From NCBI GenBank assembly GCA_949316235.1, contig OX438745.1, positions 4,903,001 to 4,967,000 on the forward strand: a DNA stretch of 64,000 nt, given 5' to 3'. The notes beneath the pieces were generated by a model. That model saw only the letters and a program-made list of their open reading frames with translations. It was not told the origin of the DNA and made no database searches. Shown here in pieces: positions 61,972 through 64,000 of the stretch (position 1 is the first letter of the stretch; each line of letters opens with the position of its first letter). This DNA comes from Oegoconia quadripuncta. Lineage: Eukaryota > Arthropoda > Insecta > Lepidoptera > Autostichidae. The position numbers were made by a program, and so were the translations under genes.

Positions 61972-62140
61972 CTGAAATAATAATACATAAAACATGAATC
62001 AACCCGTCATTTAAGAGGGTTCGTCAAAAAAGGCAGCCCACATGATTATACCTGCATATCTTTAATAAAACGACTGACATTACTGAATTTCTTATCTGAT
62101 TGGAGATATATATTGTATAAGTACTGTTGCACAAACAGCC

Positions 62141-62238
62141 ATACCTGTTCACTTTCTTTCGGGTACGCAAGGTTTAATATCATAAAGCAATACCTGTTCA
62201 CTTTCTTTCGGGTACGCAAGGTTTAATATCATAAAGCA
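62141..62238. repeat. 49-bp tandem duplication across a splice donor
   Basis: Units 62141-62189 and 62190-62238 are identical as read: ATACCTGTTCACTTTCTTTC to ATAAAGCA. On the minus strand each contains the exon end GAACAG followed by GTAT, giving two competing donors. Confidence 0.95.
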
Positions 62239-62424
62239 TTTGAAGCAGACGTCTAATGCCTTTATAAGTGATTCGAGTTTATATTTTGATGTCGTCAACG
62301 ACGACATAACAATCTTTAATCTCTGCAACGGATGCGCCAACGCATACAACAAGAGGCTGATACGTAAGTCCTTTTTATTATAAGATTTGCGCCTATTCTT
62401 AAGCGCCTCCTCAATATTGGAATT
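62194..62424 (-). CDS. putative internal exon of a secreted-protein gene
   Basis: On the minus strand it is bounded by a strong acceptor (ATACTTTTTGTTTCAG before 62424) and the donor GTATTG after 62194. The 231 bp are 77 codons in phase 0, beginning NSNIEEALKNRRKSYNKKDL and reading on through SLLLYALAHPLQRLKIVMSS to LNLAYPKESEQ. The sequence looks helical, with Leu/Ile at regular spacing and two nearby Cys (VCFKCF). A 49-bp tandem duplication covers the exon's 3' end and its donor, so a second donor (GTATGG) lies 49 bp on. Using it would add 15 residues' worth of sequence and then a stop. No known domain is recognised. Confidence 0.5.
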
Positions 62425-63292
62425 CTGAAACAAAAAGTATAAGTTATGATATGTCTACTTTATATTAACACGTACCCAGCACTGGAATGAAAAATAACAT
62501 GTTGTAATTCAGTGCCTCATCCAGCTGTACCTACTAAATATCATAGAAATCGGTTAGCGGTTTAAGTGAAAGTGGACCAATCCTAATTTCGCAATCCTAA
62601 GTGTTATTTATTATCTAACATAATATTTATACATATTACATAAATATTTATACAGTTAGTACAGTTAGTATCAAGCAAATCTAATAAGTGTAGAAAGAAC
62701 TGTATGTATGGATTTCTGTACATCAAAGACATTACAAACTAACCTTAACGTGCATTAAAAGACCCTCTTGGGATTCAACAACGGATACACGACGGTAAAT
62801 TAAACTAAAAACATAAACAAGCTTGTTGTTTAGAGTGCGCTCTACTCACACAAGTTATTAAAAATATATTAGGGAAAAAAGCACAAGTTTCAGCATTTAA
62901 AATAAGTACCAAAGAAACCTTAGAATTTTCTGTCCTATAAAAATAAAACTGGTAAAGTGTGAGTCTGACTCACGCACCGAGGTTTCTGTAACTCTACTAC
63001 TGAAATACCCAAAAATGTTGATAGTCCCGACACACTAGATATTGATGGTGGGATGTCTACTGGACCGAAGACGGAAGATCGGTTCCTTGGTGGCACCATT
63101 TAATCCAGACCCCTATGCTCCATTGGTTACTGCGCTCACACTTGGCCAGTTTTTATCATTATACTATAGAGCATGCATATTAATATAATTATATATCTCT
63201 TTTTTAATATGAAGAAGGTAACTCTCAAAGATGTGAGAAGTGATCTGATCATCTGCGTGTCACACATCAGCAGCATTGCAGTTGGAAGTGTA

Positions 63293-63340
63293 GGTATGGC
63301 AAATAGCCTAACGTGTCTACGTTAGGCTATTTGCCATACC
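63293..63340. repeat. perfect hairpin, 22-bp stem
   Basis: GGTATGGCAAATAGCCTAAC plus GT, a 4-base loop (GTCT), then the exact complement. No mismatches. Lies in the putative intron. Confidence 0.95.
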
Positions 63341-63370
63341 ACCATAGTAGACCATAGTGTCTACTATGGT
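63341..63370. repeat. perfect hairpin, 12-bp stem, adjacent
   Basis: ACCATAGTAGAC, a 6-base loop (CATAGT), then GTCTACTATGGT. It starts at the base after the preceding hairpin. Confidence 0.95.
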
Positions 63371-63726
63371 GTGTCTGATAGGCCGCGATGATCAGTGGAA
63401 GCTTTGACTTCACATGTCTTCAAACAGTTGCCAGTCTTCAACAAGCTGGTTTTCACCAATGTTAAAGCATGTGATGACTGTAGTGCATTTCAATGTGTTA
63501 ATATCATTTAGGTACATACCGGTTTATTTGTGGCTTCCTCTTCCGAGATTTCGGAAAAAAGAGATTTCAGAGAGTGGGTGTCAAGAGATTCGGTGTCTAG
63601 TGAATCTGTGTTCTGTAAGATAAAATATTATGGTCTCTTACAATGAACAAGAACAAGATCTACCCATGAAACTATGGCAATAGGTATCGCCCCGAAGGCT
63701 ACACTGTGACCGGTATAGGTACTTAC

Positions 63727-63926
63727 AGGATGCAGAGTTGCAGATTCTGATATATATTTTCGTAAACCAGCTTTGTATTTTACTCGATCTGCAATGTATG
63801 TATCAGGTATTAAGATTTTTAAATCTGTGTCGTCCGTTTCCATGCAATCCATGTCGATTTGATTGGCTGAAACATCGATAAAACATGTCAGCAACCAGAA
63901 ATAAAGTATAAAAGCTAAATTAATTT
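63727..63926 (-). CDS. putative upstream exon with signal-peptide-like segment
   Basis: On the minus strand the frame ends with SATLHP at a consensus donor (GTAAGT, phase 0). Going upstream it contains DTDLKILIPDTYIADR and, before that, a hydrophobic run INLAFILYFWLLTCFIDVSA followed by NQ, which looks like a signal peptide cleaved after VSA. No ATG is in frame. Two acceptors are possible: CATAG before 63926, which would let a previous exon supply ATG-G to make a Met-Glu start, or TGTTTCAG before 63866, which would leave the hydrophobic run in the intron. The first makes better biological sense. The first exon would be beyond the window. The gene is not recognised. Confidence 0.45.
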
Positions 63927-63954
63927 CTATGCGAGTTACAATAATAAACAATTC

Positions 63955-64000
63955 GAAGAACAAATTACTTTTGTTAAACTAACGAACTTTTTTGGTTAGT
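63955..64000. repeat. start of another AT-rich repeat field
   Basis: TTACTTTTGTTAAACTAACG and TTTTTTGGTTAGT resemble 59095-59130 (TTTTGTTAACCG, GTTTAACTAACAAAT) and the GTGGTTAG start at 58981. Continues outside the window. Confidence 0.35.

Larger units (their letters stand above)
62427..63724 (-). other. putative intron of the minus-strand gene
   Basis: Lies between the donor GTAAGT (63721-63726) and the acceptor at 62425-62426. It holds a short phrase GAAATCGGTTAGCGGTTTAA (62549-62568) typical of dispersed repeats, and two adjacent hairpins at 63293-63370. A further small exon inside cannot be ruled out. The 69-codon plus-strand frame at 63414-63623 has no support. Confidence 0.4.

Noticed and set aside
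62149..62433. single continuous frame read as a stand-alone small protein
   Set aside because: Its apparent start is intronic sequence upstream of a strong acceptor, and its end is the product of the 49-bp duplication. A spliced exon explains it better.

Overview
This is an AT-rich eukaryotic window with very little protein-coding sequence. The repeat content points to an insect, most likely a moth or butterfly (Lepidoptera). The clues are three families of tRNA-derived SINEs in many copies, LINE tails ending in (ATG)n, (TTGA)n, (TGTAT)n or (TTTGATT)n, a non-autonomous element ending in AAAGCTAGT like a Helitron, and mariner-type MITEs whose ends resemble the cecropia mariner group. The species assignment is inference. 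There is no operon, CRISPR array or prokaryotic gene.

Repeat families are lettered here. SINE-A, SINE-B and SINE-C have tRNA-like heads with A and B boxes. LINE-D, -X, -Y, -Z and others are non-LTR retrotransposon 3' ends, some still encoding the carboxyl end of the reverse transcriptase polyprotein. Families E to N are MITE-like or unclassified repeats. Most copies are broken, and several are nested in one another: a GC-rich LINE within LINE-X at 32.6 kb, LINE tails within MITE-F at 55.2 kb, and a LINE within SINE-C at 17.7 kb.

Layout: 0-15 kb holds scattered SINE, LINE and MITE copies, with a CpG-rich candidate first exon on the minus strand near 15.3 kb. 15-24 kb is SINE-rich, with one well-bounded candidate coding exon at 19783-19887. 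25-39 kb is the densest LINE territory: a LINE-Y 3' end with a 147-codon ORF, LINE-X with a nested GC-rich LINE, RTE-like remnants, and a 5S-rRNA-derived SINE near 30 kb. 39-52 kb has a candidate promoter and first exon on the plus strand at 40.6-40.9 kb, a MITE with a perfect 64-bp palindrome, and a 1.4-kb foldback DNA transposon with arms of about 0.6 kb (46489-47912). 52-58 kb contains the most unusual locus: an insert (53832-54787) carrying an uninterrupted piece of a viral-type superfamily 1 helicase, an 18-base poly(A) tract and 16-bp target-site duplications, which is the signature of LINE-mediated retroposition. 58.9-61.2 kb is a degenerate AT-rich repeat field. 61.8-63.9 kb holds three or more exons of a minus-strand gene with a signal-peptide-like start, running off the right edge.

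The genes do not form a recognisable pathway. The best host-gene evidence is the minus-strand multi-exon gene at the right end. The remaining exon and promoter calls are isolated and rest on splice signals, so they are tentative.
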